Source: Methylobacter tundripaludum SV96 (GTDB lineage: Bacteria; Pseudomonadota; Gammaproteobacteria; Methylococcales; Methylomonadaceae). Taken from it: DNA of 64,000 bases. Where the stretch lies: assembly GCF_000190755.2 (NCBI RefSeq), contig NZ_JH109152.1, forward strand, positions 744,001-808,000. Direction: 5' to 3'. Positions 18,438 through 26,731 of the stretch are shown piece by piece. Made by a program: the position numbers and the translations under genes. Position 1 is the first letter of the stretch. The number at the start of each line of letters is the position of its first letter. The notes beneath the pieces are model-generated. The model saw only the letters and a list, made by a program, of their open reading frames with translations, did no database searches and was not told the DNA's origin.

Positions 18438-20000
18438 ATGTTCATACTTTCGGTTAACTTAAACCATCGGCACCTCGCCGATATTACCTTCACATCGCCT
18501 TGCAACTTATTCAACTTGTTGGCAACGTACGAGCATACGCGGGTGCGTTCAGCGTGTCAGGGTAAAGGTACATGCGGTCTGTGTCAGGTGCGTATCGACC
18601 AAGGCGCGGCCAGTGGGTTGACGCAGTATGAACAGAAACATCTTAGCGCCGGGCAAATCGCCCAAGGCATTCGTCTCGCCTGTCAGATGACGTTGATTGA
18701 TCACGCAAGTGTTAGCCTCATTAATCCGCTGACTATCGAAGCGCTGGATACTTTAAGCATTCATTCGCCGTTAGTAACGGCGAATGCCCGCTATGCTGTG
18801 GCCGTTGATTTGGGTTCAACGCAAGTACGCATCAGTCTTTGGGATAGCGTGCATCAGCGGCGTATCGCGGGGTATTGCGGATTTAATCCGCAAACCTACT
18901 ACGGCACGGATATACTGAATCGATTGACCGCCGCTACGACGGATAAAAGCGCTGGTCCGGCGATGAGCGAGTTGATACAGGACACGGTAGAGCGGGTGGT
19001 GACGGAGTGGATAGACACTAAAAAGTTGGCTGTTACGGAAATTTTGCTGGTCGGCAATACCGCTATGTTGGCATTGCTAGCCAACAAGCATGCTGAACAA
19101 TTATTGCAACCCGCGTATTGGACGCAAGCCGTCGATTGTACTTTAAACTTTTCAACATTGCGGCAAACGCAAATCCCTATTGCGTCTGTTCAGCCGGTAG
19201 CCGGTTTTGTCGGCTCCGATCTATTGGTTGGCATACTGGCCGTAGGTTTAATGCACAGTCCGGGCAGTGCGTTGTTTATTGATTTCGGCACCAATACCGA
19301 AATAGCCTTGTGGCATCAGAACAGATTATGGATCACTTCCGTCCCCGGCGGCCCTGCGTTTGAAGGCTGCGGCATTAGCTGCGGTGTTGCCGCCGAACAG
19401 GGGGCGATTAGCCATGTTAACTATGATGCCGCGACAGGAGAGTTTCACGGTGCATTGATCGGCACATTGATCGATACAAGCGAGATTAAAGGATTATGCG
19501 GTTCGGGTTTGTGCGATGTGATGGCCTGTTTGCTGGAATCGGGACAGTTGAAAAAAAACGGTCGTTTTGCCAAAGCGGTTTCCGAATTGGAAATCGAGTT
19601 AGTCAATTTGCATTATCGTGTTACTGTTAAAAAACAGGATATTGATATTTTTCAACGTGCCAAAGCGGCTACAGGTGCCGGTATTAGTAAACTGCTTAGC
19701 ATCGCAGGGGCGTCATCGGCAGATTTAACACGGCTATGTATTGCGGGCTCTTTTGGGCAGTTCTTAAATATTCAACATGCTCAAGCCATAGGTTTATTAC
19801 CGGGTTGTGCGCCTGAAAGAGTCGAATTGTGCGGTAATGCCGCGTTAATGGGTTGTGAACAATTGCTTTCCAGCCCGAATCGCGATGAACAATTAAATGA
19901 ATTGAAGCGCTATGTTGAAATGGTTAATTTGTCGCAAGTCAGCACTTATGAAGAAGTCTTTGTCGATAATCTTTATTTACAGCCGATGCCGTTAGCTTAA
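18438..20000 (+). CDS. Ferredoxin-ASKHA protein, probable corrinoid reductive activator (RACo-like)
   Basis: 520 residues. The N-terminal domain has the 2Fe-2S plant-type ferredoxin pattern C40-x5-C46-x2-C49-x32-C82. From about residue 115 it matches the DUF4445/ASKHA ATPase part of RACo/RamA-related proteins: VAVDLGSTQVR, FIDFGTNTEIAL, GPAFEGCGISCG and the GSGLCD loop. Such proteins use ATP hydrolysis to drive reduction of inactive Co(II) corrinoid to Co(I). At 520 residues it is shorter than many activators, which often have a linker domain. The corrinoid protein and methyltransferase follow immediately. Confidence 0.88.
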   Translation: MFILSVNLNHRHLADITFTSPCNLFNLLATYEHTRVRSACQGKGTCGLCQVRIDQGAASGLTQYEQKHLSAGQIAQGIRLACQMTLIDHASVSLINPLTIEALDTLSIHSPLVTANARYAVAVDLGSTQVRISLWDSVHQRRIAGYCGFNPQTYYGTDILNRLTAATTDKSAGPAMSELIQDTVERVVTEWIDTKKLAVTEILLVGNTAMLALLANKHAEQLLQPAYWTQAVDCTLNFSTLRQTQIPIASVQPVAGFVGSDLLVGILAVGLMHSPGSALFIDFGTNTEIALWHQNRLWITSVPGGPAFEGCGISCGVAAEQGAISHVNYDAATGEFHGALIGTLIDTSEIKGLCGSGLCDVMACLLESGQLKKNGRFAKAVSELEIELVNLHYRVTVKKQDIDIFQRAKAATGAGISKLLSIAGASSADLTRLCIAGSFGQFLNIQHAQAIGLLPGCAPERVELCGNAALMGCEQLLSSPNRDEQLNELKRYVEMVNLSQVSTYEEVFVDNLYLQPMPLA

Positions 20001-20011
20001 CTGAGAATTTT

Positions 20012-20680
20012 ATGATACTGGAAAAAGTTATCGCAGCTTACAGCGAAGCCGTTTTTGACACGGATCGCGATAAAGCATTCGAAGTCATTCACGAAGCAAT
20101 CGCCCAGGGCGTTACCCCTGAGGACATTGTTTTTAAGGTGGTAATTCCTTCGATGGAGCAGATGATTAAAGCCATCAGTGAAGATTTCGATGCCAATCTT
20201 GCCCAACATTTCATGGCTTCGCAAATCGCTTCCCAAGTCACCGATGAAATGGTCGCGCAGTTTCAAACAAGCCCGGAAACTATTGGCCGCGTAGTCATCG
20301 GCACATCACACGGCGATATGCATACGTTGGGCAAACGCATCGTCAGCGGTTGCTTGCGTTCGTTGATGATTGATGTGATTGATTTAGGCGTCAATGTCAG
20401 TGCCGAGCGCTTTGTCGATACCGCGCTGGAACAGGATGCCGGCATTATCGCCATTTCCTCGATGATGGTGCATACCGCCCGTAGTGAATACAGTTGTCTT
20501 GCCGTGCGGGAATTGCTTAAACAACGCCGGTTGGAAGACCGCATTAAAATCATTGTCGGCGGCGCACCTTATACATGGGATAGGGAGCTTTACAAAGTCG
20601 TACAAGCTGATGCGTGGGCAAGTGACGGTATTTCAGCAGGCAAAGTCATTAAGGATTTGATCATGGAGATGCACAAATGA
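20012..20680 (+). CDS. Corrinoid-binding protein (MtaC/MtbC/MttC-like)
   Basis: 222 residues: a four-helix cap domain (about 1-90) and a Rossmann-like B12-binding domain. The cobalt-coordinating signature D-x-H-x-x-G is present as D102, H104 and G107; the ISSMM and IVGGAPYT segments match the corrinoid tail pocket. It carries a methyl group between two methyltransferases in known systems. It starts 11 bases after the activator gene and its stop overlaps the next start (ATGA), so all three are probably co-translated. Confidence 0.9.
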   Translation: MILEKVIAAYSEAVFDTDRDKAFEVIHEAIAQGVTPEDIVFKVVIPSMEQMIKAISEDFDANLAQHFMASQIASQVTDEMVAQFQTSPETIGRVVIGTSHGDMHTLGKRIVSGCLRSLMIDVIDLGVNVSAERFVDTALEQDAGIIAISSMMVHTARSEYSCLAVRELLKQRRLEDRIKIIVGGAPYTWDRELYKVVQADAWASDGISAGKVIKDLIMEMHK

Positions 20681-21705
20681 TTACTGGAATGGATAGATTG
20701 GTCGCGGCAATAAAGGGCGAAAAGGCGGACCGGATTCCCGTGTTTTGCAATTTATTGGATCAAGGCGTTAAAGAGTTGGGCTTGGCTTCTCTGCATGATT
20801 ATTATCAACTGGGCGAGTATGTTGCCGAAGGGCAGCTGAAAATGCGCGAGAAATACGGCTACGATAATGTGTGGAGCCTGTTTTATGTCGGCAAAGAAGC
20901 GGAATTATTGGGTTGCCGAAAGATATTGTTTTCGCCTGACGGCCCGCCTAATGTTGAGCATTTTGTTATCCAGTCTTATGACGATATTCACAACCTGGAA
21001 ATTCCGGACGATATTATCCATCACCCCGTTTTTGCCGAAGAATTGAAATGCCTGCAAATCCTGAAGCGGGAAGTCGGCGGGCGTTATCCGATTTGCGGCT
21101 ATGTGACAGCTAGTATGGCATTGCCCGCCTTGTTAATGGGCATGGATAAATGGTTTGAATTATTATTCATGGGACCGCCGGACGTGCGTGATGAGTTATT
21201 AGCCAAATGTTCGTTATTTTGTCAGCGCCATATCGCCGCCTTGAGGGAATTAGGCGTCGATGTAATCGTCTATGCCAATCCGTTCGGTTCTACCGATTTC
21301 GTGCCGCTGCCATATATCATCAAAACCGGCATGCCGTGGATGAAACAAGATTTAAGCGCAGGCACACAAGGCATCGTCTATTACTGTGGCGGAGCGCGGT
21401 TTAATCAGGTCATTGAATCTGTTATTTCGCAAATCGGCATAGAAACTTATTATTTAAGTCCCCTGGATGATATTGCGACAGGCAAGCAAATCATCAACGG
21501 CCGCGGCCTGACCTGTGGCGTTATCAATGATATTAAACTCATTGATTGGTCGGAAGAGCAAATCAGGCAAGAAGTAAAACGCATGTTGGCGGCGGGTATG
21601 GCGGGGAATAAATTTCTTTTCGGCACGATTTTAATGCCGTATAAAATCCCTGAACGCAATATTCGGGCGATGTTGGATGCCGTTTATGAATTCGGGCAAT
21701 TTTAA
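20677..21705 (+). CDS. URO-D family corrinoid methyltransferase (MtaA/MtbA/CmuA-like) with altered zinc site
   Basis: 342 residues, uroporphyrinogen decarboxylase superfamily (DRIPVFCNLLDQ near the start, then the TIM barrel). Its place right after a corrinoid protein marks it as a corrinoid-dependent methyltransferase, not HemE. MtaA-type enzymes bind zinc through His-x-Cys and a late Cys. Here the first site reads Y235-Y236-C237, and the late Cys position (near G316-T317) has no Cys, although C280 is close by. The enzyme may use a different thiol acceptor, a rebuilt metal site or a signalling role. It overlaps the corrinoid gene by 4 bases. Confidence 0.85.
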   Translation: MITGMDRLVAAIKGEKADRIPVFCNLLDQGVKELGLASLHDYYQLGEYVAEGQLKMREKYGYDNVWSLFYVGKEAELLGCRKILFSPDGPPNVEHFVIQSYDDIHNLEIPDDIIHHPVFAEELKCLQILKREVGGRYPICGYVTASMALPALLMGMDKWFELLFMGPPDVRDELLAKCSLFCQRHIAALRELGVDVIVYANPFGSTDFVPLPYIIKTGMPWMKQDLSAGTQGIVYYCGGARFNQVIESVISQIGIETYYLSPLDDIATGKQIINGRGLTCGVINDIKLIDWSEEQIRQEVKRMLAAGMAGNKFLFGTILMPYKIPERNIRAMLDAVYEFGQF

Positions 21706-21748
21706 TTGTTCAGCCACGGATTATGCAGATGGACATTATCAAGAGTGA

Positions 21749-21831
21749 GGCAAAAGGCGAAAGACGAAAGGCTAAGTGCGGGCGTGTTGACGCTCGGATT
21801 TTTTCGCCTTTAGCCCTGTGCCTTTCGCCTT
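21749..21831. repeat. Interspersed inverted repeat (GGCGAAAG family), copy 3
   Basis: Arms AAAGGCGAAAGACGAAAGGC and GCCTTTCGCC pair across a GC-rich loop between the methyltransferase and DUF1638 genes, both on the plus strand. It could reduce read-through within the cluster. Confidence 0.8.
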
Positions 21832-21858
21832 ATCTGTCGATCTGCGGCTGAATTGTAA

Positions 21859-22455
21859 ATGTCACCATCAACACTAAACCTGGTCGGCTGCGGCATTTTG
21901 CAAAAAGAAGTGGGCTATTTAATTGCAAAAAATAACTGGCCATTGGCCACGGATTTTTTGCCCGCTTCGTTGCACATTGACTTTAAACGCTTGGCCTGCG
22001 CTTTACAGGCAGGTTTAGCCAGGCATGCGGATGAACAAACCATCGTCTTTTACGGGGCCTGCCATCCGGGAATGGATAAGATGCTGAATGATGGCCGTAC
22101 TCTGCGAACATCGGGACAAAACTGTATTGAAATGCTGCTAGGCGCGGAAGAATTTAATCGGGAACTGACTCAAGGTGCGTTCTTTTTATTGGATGATTGG
22201 GTGCGCAATTGGGATGCCGTTATTGCCAAGACATTCGGTTCGAATATCGCCGTTATTCGCGATATTTTCCATGACCAGCACCGCTATCTGTTGTGCCTGC
22301 GCACACCGCAATCCGGTGATTTCAGCCGGGAAGCCGCGCACATCGGCGCCATGCTGGATTTGCCGGTGCAATGGCGAGATGTGACCTTGGATCATCTCGA
22401 AAGCGTTGTACACACCGCCATCAGGCATAAATTGGATAGCTTGCATGCCCAATGA
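21859..22455 (+). CDS. DUF1638 protein
   Basis: 198 residues matching DUF1638 by its pattern: VGCGILQKEV near the start, FLPASLHID, VFYGACHP, QNCIEMLLG and FFLLDDWVRNW. Members often lie beside corrinoid methyltransferase genes in methanogens and acetogens, but no reaction is established. Three conserved-looking Cys (in GCG, GACHP, QNC) might bind a metal or corrinoid (inference). Its last bases overlap the start of the hybrid kinase gene, so it belongs to the same cluster. Confidence 0.82.
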   Translation: MSPSTLNLVGCGILQKEVGYLIAKNNWPLATDFLPASLHIDFKRLACALQAGLARHADEQTIVFYGACHPGMDKMLNDGRTLRTSGQNCIEMLLGAEEFNRELTQGAFFLLDDWVRNWDAVIAKTFGSNIAVIRDIFHDQHRYLLCLRTPQSGDFSREAAHIGAMLDLPVQWRDVTLDHLESVVHTAIRHKLDSLHAQ

Positions 22456-24466
22456 ACTAATGACCATCCCCGTTGCCGAGTGGAACAAACTCAAACAGCG
22501 CGCCACCAAACTCGCCTTGGATAAATCCAATCAACAACTGGTCATGCAGTTGATGAGTAAAATGAGTGAAGCCTCAGGATTGGAAAATGTCATCGATAAT
22601 ATGCTGCGTTCGATTGTCGATGTCATCGGTGGGGCTAACCTGATCCTGTATTACAAAATCGATGCGGATATTTTCTATGCCGATGTGTATGGCGTGAAAA
22701 AACACCTGCAACAACTGGATGATGAGTGCGTTATCAGCGCTTTCGCCACAGGCGATGCCAGCGAATATGAGCATGATTTTAGTGATACCCAGATGCTGAC
22801 ACCTGCTTTCACTCATGCGTACACATGGATTTATCCGCTCAAAGTCGGTTCGACGGTGATCGGCGTGTTCAAAATGGAAAGCCTGCATATCGCCATGCGC
22901 GATTTGTATGCCCAATTGCCGCTGTTCTTTAATTACGCCGCGCTGGTATTAAAGAATGAAATTCTCGGATATACCCGTTTACAAAACGTCAATAACTTAT
23001 TGCAGCAAGAAATTATTATTCGTAAGCAAACAGAGCAAAAATTATTAGCGGCAAAAAATGAAGCGGAAGCGGCGAATCGCGCCAAAAGTATCTTCTTGGC
23101 TAACATGAGTCATGAATTACGCACCCCGATGAATGCCGTGTTGGGATTTTCGCAGTTAATGCAAAAAGACAGCGATCTTAGCCCTGAACAACGTGAAACC
23201 CTGAACATTATCAACAACAGCGGTAAACATTTACTGGAGTTGATTAATGATGTGTTGGATATGGCGAAAATTGAAGCGGGGCGTGTAATCGTTGAAAACG
23301 GTAATTTCGATTTAGGCGCGCTTATTCGCGACACCATTGACATGATGCACCAACGCGCCGAAGCCAAAGGATTAGAATTGTTCCTGGATCAATCGTCCAG
23401 TTTTCCGCGATTTGTTAATAGCGATGAAGCAAAATTCCGGCAGATTTTGCTTAACTTGGTTGGCAATGCCATTAAATACACGCAAAAAGGTCGCGTTATT
23501 GTGCTCTTAACGGCTGAAAATTTGCCCGATACTCAGCAATGCCTCTTAATCTGCGAGATAAAAGATACCGGTATCGGCATTGCCAAGCAGGATTTGCCGT
23601 TTATTTTCGATACGTTTGTACAAGTCGGCAGGGAATCCGATCAACAAGGCAGCGGTTTAGGGCTGCGGATTACCAAACAATATGCTGAATTAATGGGCGG
23701 GCAAGTTACCGTTACCAGTGAATTGAATAAAGGATCATCGTTTATCTTAACGTTACCTGCTGCCAAGGTCGACCAGTCAGAGATTATCAACAAAACCGTT
23801 CTCGATGGTAAGCAGGTGCTGGGATTAGCGGCGGGACAGCCTGAGTATCGTGTCTTGATTGTTGAGGATCAACTGGAAAATCGGCTGTTGCTGAAAAGGT
23901 TGATGGAATTCGTCGGTTTTCAGGTGCGTGAAGCGGTAAATGGTCAGCAAGGCGTAGAACAATTTATGCATTGGCAGCCGCATTTTATTTGGATGGACAG
24001 ACGCATGCCCATTATGGATGGCATCGTCGCCACGCAAAAAATTCGCGCTTTGCCCGGTGGCGATAAAGTGAAAATTGTTGCCGTCACCGCATCGATTTTT
24101 GCAGAACAACGGCAAGAGTTTTTAAATTCAGGTATCGATGATATTGTCGGCAAGCCCTATCGTGATGCCGAGATTTTCGACTGCATGGCAAAACATTTAG
24201 GTGTGCAGTTTATTTACGACGAGCTGGTTAATGAGAAAAGGGCGACTGAGCAATCGCTTAATGAGCAGTGCTTGAAACAGCTACCCGAGTCGCTATTGTC
24301 CGAATTGCAGCAAGCGGCCATGAGTTTGGATATAGAGCAAAGTCTAGCGGTGATTGAACAAATTAGAGCGATTGACGCACCTTTTGCCGAAGTGCTGAAG
24401 GAACGGGTCAATCAATTCGATTTTGAAGTGATTACTAAATTGCTATGTAATGCCGACTTTTCATAA
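22445..24466 (+). CDS. GAF-domain hybrid histidine kinase with receiver
   Basis: 673 residues, no membrane helix, so a cytoplasmic sensor. Order: GAF-like domain (about 35-175), coiled linker, HisKA with phosphoacceptor H223 in MSHELRTPMN, HATPase with NLVGNAIKYT, DTGIGIA and GSGLGLRIT, then a receiver with LIVEDQ and WMDRRMPIMDG. The start overlaps the DUF1638 gene by 11 bases; a second ATG at 22460 is possible. Context suggests it senses something tied to the corrinoid module and may pass phosphate to the HD-GYP regulator at the other end of the cluster (inference). Confidence 0.9.
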   Translation: MPNELMTIPVAEWNKLKQRATKLALDKSNQQLVMQLMSKMSEASGLENVIDNMLRSIVDVIGGANLILYYKIDADIFYADVYGVKKHLQQLDDECVISAFATGDASEYEHDFSDTQMLTPAFTHAYTWIYPLKVGSTVIGVFKMESLHIAMRDLYAQLPLFFNYAALVLKNEILGYTRLQNVNNLLQQEIIIRKQTEQKLLAAKNEAEAANRAKSIFLANMSHELRTPMNAVLGFSQLMQKDSDLSPEQRETLNIINNSGKHLLELINDVLDMAKIEAGRVIVENGNFDLGALIRDTIDMMHQRAEAKGLELFLDQSSSFPRFVNSDEAKFRQILLNLVGNAIKYTQKGRVIVLLTAENLPDTQQCLLICEIKDTGIGIAKQDLPFIFDTFVQVGRESDQQGSGLGLRITKQYAELMGGQVTVTSELNKGSSFILTLPAAKVDQSEIINKTVLDGKQVLGLAAGQPEYRVLIVEDQLENRLLLKRLMEFVGFQVREAVNGQQGVEQFMHWQPHFIWMDRRMPIMDGIVATQKIRALPGGDKVKIVAVTASIFAEQRQEFLNSGIDDIVGKPYRDAEIFDCMAKHLGVQFIYDELVNEKRATEQSLNEQCLKQLPESLLSELQQAAMSLDIEQSLAVIEQIRAIDAPFAEVLKERVNQFDFEVITKLLCNADFS

Positions 24467-24479
24467 TGGGTAGGGGGGC

Positions 24480-26456
24480 TCATAGAGCATGGCCCCTTTT
24501 TGATTCCTTTGTTTCGTACATTGCGATATCGGAATAATGCAACAGCGTTTTAGCGTCGGTTCCATGGTCGGGATACATGCTTATTCCGGCGCTTACGCCA
24601 ATTTCGATATCGTAATCGTCAATACGGTAAGCCTTATCTATTGCATCGGTAATCTGGCTAAGTAGTTTCTCTACCATCTTCCGGCTGGTAACATTCTCCA
24701 GCAATATGACGAATTCATCTCCGCCCAATCGGGTGACAGTGTCGGTTTCGCGGACGCTACGAGTGAGTCTATCAGCAACTTTCTGCAATAGCCGATCTCC
24801 GATCTTATGCCCGAAAAGATCGTTAACCGGTTTGAATTTGTCTAAATCCAGAAATAAGATAGCAAATTGGGTATTGTTGCGCATGGCCACTTTAATGGCC
24901 TGTTCAAGCCGGTCATTAAACAGCACCCGATTAGCCAAGCCGGTCAAAGGGTCATGGTAAGCGATATGACGCAGATGCTCTTCTTCCGCCTTGCGTTCGG
25001 AAATATCCGACATGATGGCGACATAATGCGTGAGTTGGTTGTCGGTGTTTTTTACCTGGTTAATGCTGGCTCTCATCGGTATTAAGGTGCCGTTTTTCAT
25101 CCGATCAATAATATCGCCCTGCCATTGGCCGCTTGCATTGAGCGACTCCCACATTCGGTTATATTCTTCGCCGGTGGTATAACCTGATTGCAAGATTGAC
25201 GGAGGCTGGCCTAATAATTCGCTCTCATCATATCCGGTCATCGCGCAAAATGCTTGATTGACCGAAACGATACGCGCCGATGAATCCGTAATCAAAATCC
25301 CATCGCTGCTGCCGGCAAAAACCGTTGCCGCCAACTTTAACTGTTGCTCCGCTTTTTTGCGTTCGCTCAGGTCCATCACATAGGCAATGCCTTGTTCCTG
25401 ATTGCCGCCGAGCATCGCCGCGCCAATATAGATCGGCACCCAGTGCCCCTGTTTATGGATCAAGGCTTTCTCGAAAGGCTCGCACCGGCCATGTGTTAAA
25501 AGCTCATTGATGACTTGTTGATCCCGGTGCTGAAATTCAACCGGCGTAATATCCCGCCAGTTGATGACGCCGGTCGAAATATCCGACCGGTCATAGCCGA
25601 TCATGGTTAAAAAGAGATCGTTCGCCTCCTCGATCATACCATCCATCCGCCAGGAAATAATGCCGATCGTATTCGACTCCTTGAGCCGGCGAAACCGTGA
25701 TTCGCTAGTAATCAGTTGCTGTTCCGCTTGGGTGATCCCTTTGATTATCTGACGGCTGACCCATAGCCCGATACCGATAAAGATAACCAGTACCAGCACC
25801 GTAATTAGCCATACCGTTTGTTTAACCCATCTTGCCCCTTCACTCAGGATTAGTGAAAAGCGATTTTCCAGTTGATGAAGTTCATCATTGAGATGCTGCA
25901 AGCGATTTCTCAATTCGGCTATTTTTTCGGTGTTTTGCTTTGATGCGTTGATTTCGATGCGAATTTGCTCACTTAGTTGCTTCAATTCGTCGATGGTTTG
26001 ATCGGCAGATTGCCATGTAGAGATTGCATCGCGCATATAGGAAATGCGCTGGAATGTTAAAAAGAACCCGATCATTGAATCGATATCGTCAGGGTGGTTT
26101 TGTCCCTGCAAAAAGCCGTTTCTCGCTTCCTCGTAGTTCGGTGGGAATGCCAATAATGCCAACCGGGCATTTTTATCGCCGCTGGTGACCTTTAGAGCTT
26201 CCTGATAAGCGATGTAGTCGGTTTCTGAATGACTGTACGAATAACTGCCCAGATAGAATACGGCATCCTTTTGCGCCTTGGCCCACAAACCTTCGCCCCT
26301 AACATAGGAGCGCACGCCGTCGAAAATATTGCCATACCCAAAAATCATCCCACCCAGCAATACTGAAATCAGTACGAACAGGGAAATAATAAAAACAACT
26401 TTTCCTTCGGTGGAAAATGCCGGAAGTCTCAGCCTGTGTTTTTTATGGGTTACCAT
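24480..26456 (-). CDS. Membrane diguanylate cyclase with two PAS domains
   Basis: 658 residues. A membrane helix (about 18-40), a long periplasmic helical domain, a second helix (about 212-232), two PAS/PAC units (about 248-370 and 372-490) and a C-terminal GGDEF domain. The active motif is LGGDEF and an inhibitory RETD site lies five residues before it. No EAL domain. It should make c-di-GMP in response to periplasmic and cytoplasmic signals. It converges on the hybrid kinase gene with 13 bases between stops, putting both making (GGDEF) and breaking (HD-GYP) of c-di-GMP at the corrinoid locus. Confidence 0.92.
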   Translation of the reverse strand: MVTHKKHRLRLPAFSTEGKVVFIISLFVLISVLLGGMIFGYGNIFDGVRSYVRGEGLWAKAQKDAVFYLGSYSYSHSETDYIAYQEALKVTSGDKNARLALLAFPPNYEEARNGFLQGQNHPDDIDSMIGFFLTFQRISYMRDAISTWQSADQTIDELKQLSEQIRIEINASKQNTEKIAELRNRLQHLNDELHQLENRFSLILSEGARWVKQTVWLITVLVLVIFIGIGLWVSRQIIKGITQAEQQLITSESRFRRLKESNTIGIISWRMDGMIEEANDLFLTMIGYDRSDISTGVINWRDITPVEFQHRDQQVINELLTHGRCEPFEKALIHKQGHWVPIYIGAAMLGGNQEQGIAYVMDLSERKKAEQQLKLAATVFAGSSDGILITDSSARIVSVNQAFCAMTGYDESELLGQPPSILQSGYTTGEEYNRMWESLNASGQWQGDIIDRMKNGTLIPMRASINQVKNTDNQLTHYVAIMSDISERKAEEEHLRHIAYHDPLTGLANRVLFNDRLEQAIKVAMRNNTQFAILFLDLDKFKPVNDLFGHKIGDRLLQKVADRLTRSVRETDTVTRLGGDEFVILLENVTSRKMVEKLLSQITDAIDKAYRIDDYDIEIGVSAGISMYPDHGTDAKTLLHYSDIAMYETKESKRGHAL

Positions 26457-26550
26457 TGCTTTCCACAGGCTGTGTATTGTCTGGCGTTACGGCACATAAT
26501 CCTGTTGTTCATTGGCGGGTGTCCTGTATTTTGTGTAAACGGGATTTAAA

Positions 26551-26682
26551 TTAACGACCCGGCATCCTGTCTTCGAACTGAATAGTAAACCCGTTCAGTG
26601 CGGCTTTCCAGTCTTGTCGCCCATAAGTCTGTTTGAGCGCAAGCAAAAACCGGCGTTTCCGGTGCACTGCGCTGTACTTCAT
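26551..26682 (-). CDS. Possible 43-residue protein
   Basis: A short reverse-strand frame from ATG to TAA encodes a basic peptide starting MKYSAVHRKRRFLLALKQ and ending EDRMPGR. There is only a weak ribosome site. It sits between the divergent GGDEF and sigma-54 activator genes and may be a remnant of a larger gene. The rest of this 275-base gap shows nothing recognisable. Confidence 0.25.
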   Translation of the reverse strand: MKYSAVHRKRRFLLALKQTYGRQDWKAALNGFTIQFEDRMPGR

Positions 26683-26731
26683 GCTGTAACCCGCTCTAAA
26701 ATGAAAGCCTTAGTACACCTGTGAATCCGAT

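Noticed and set aside
20677-21705. hemE (uroporphyrinogen decarboxylase)
   Set aside because: The superfamily is right, but overlap with a corrinoid-protein gene and the activator context point to methyl transfer.
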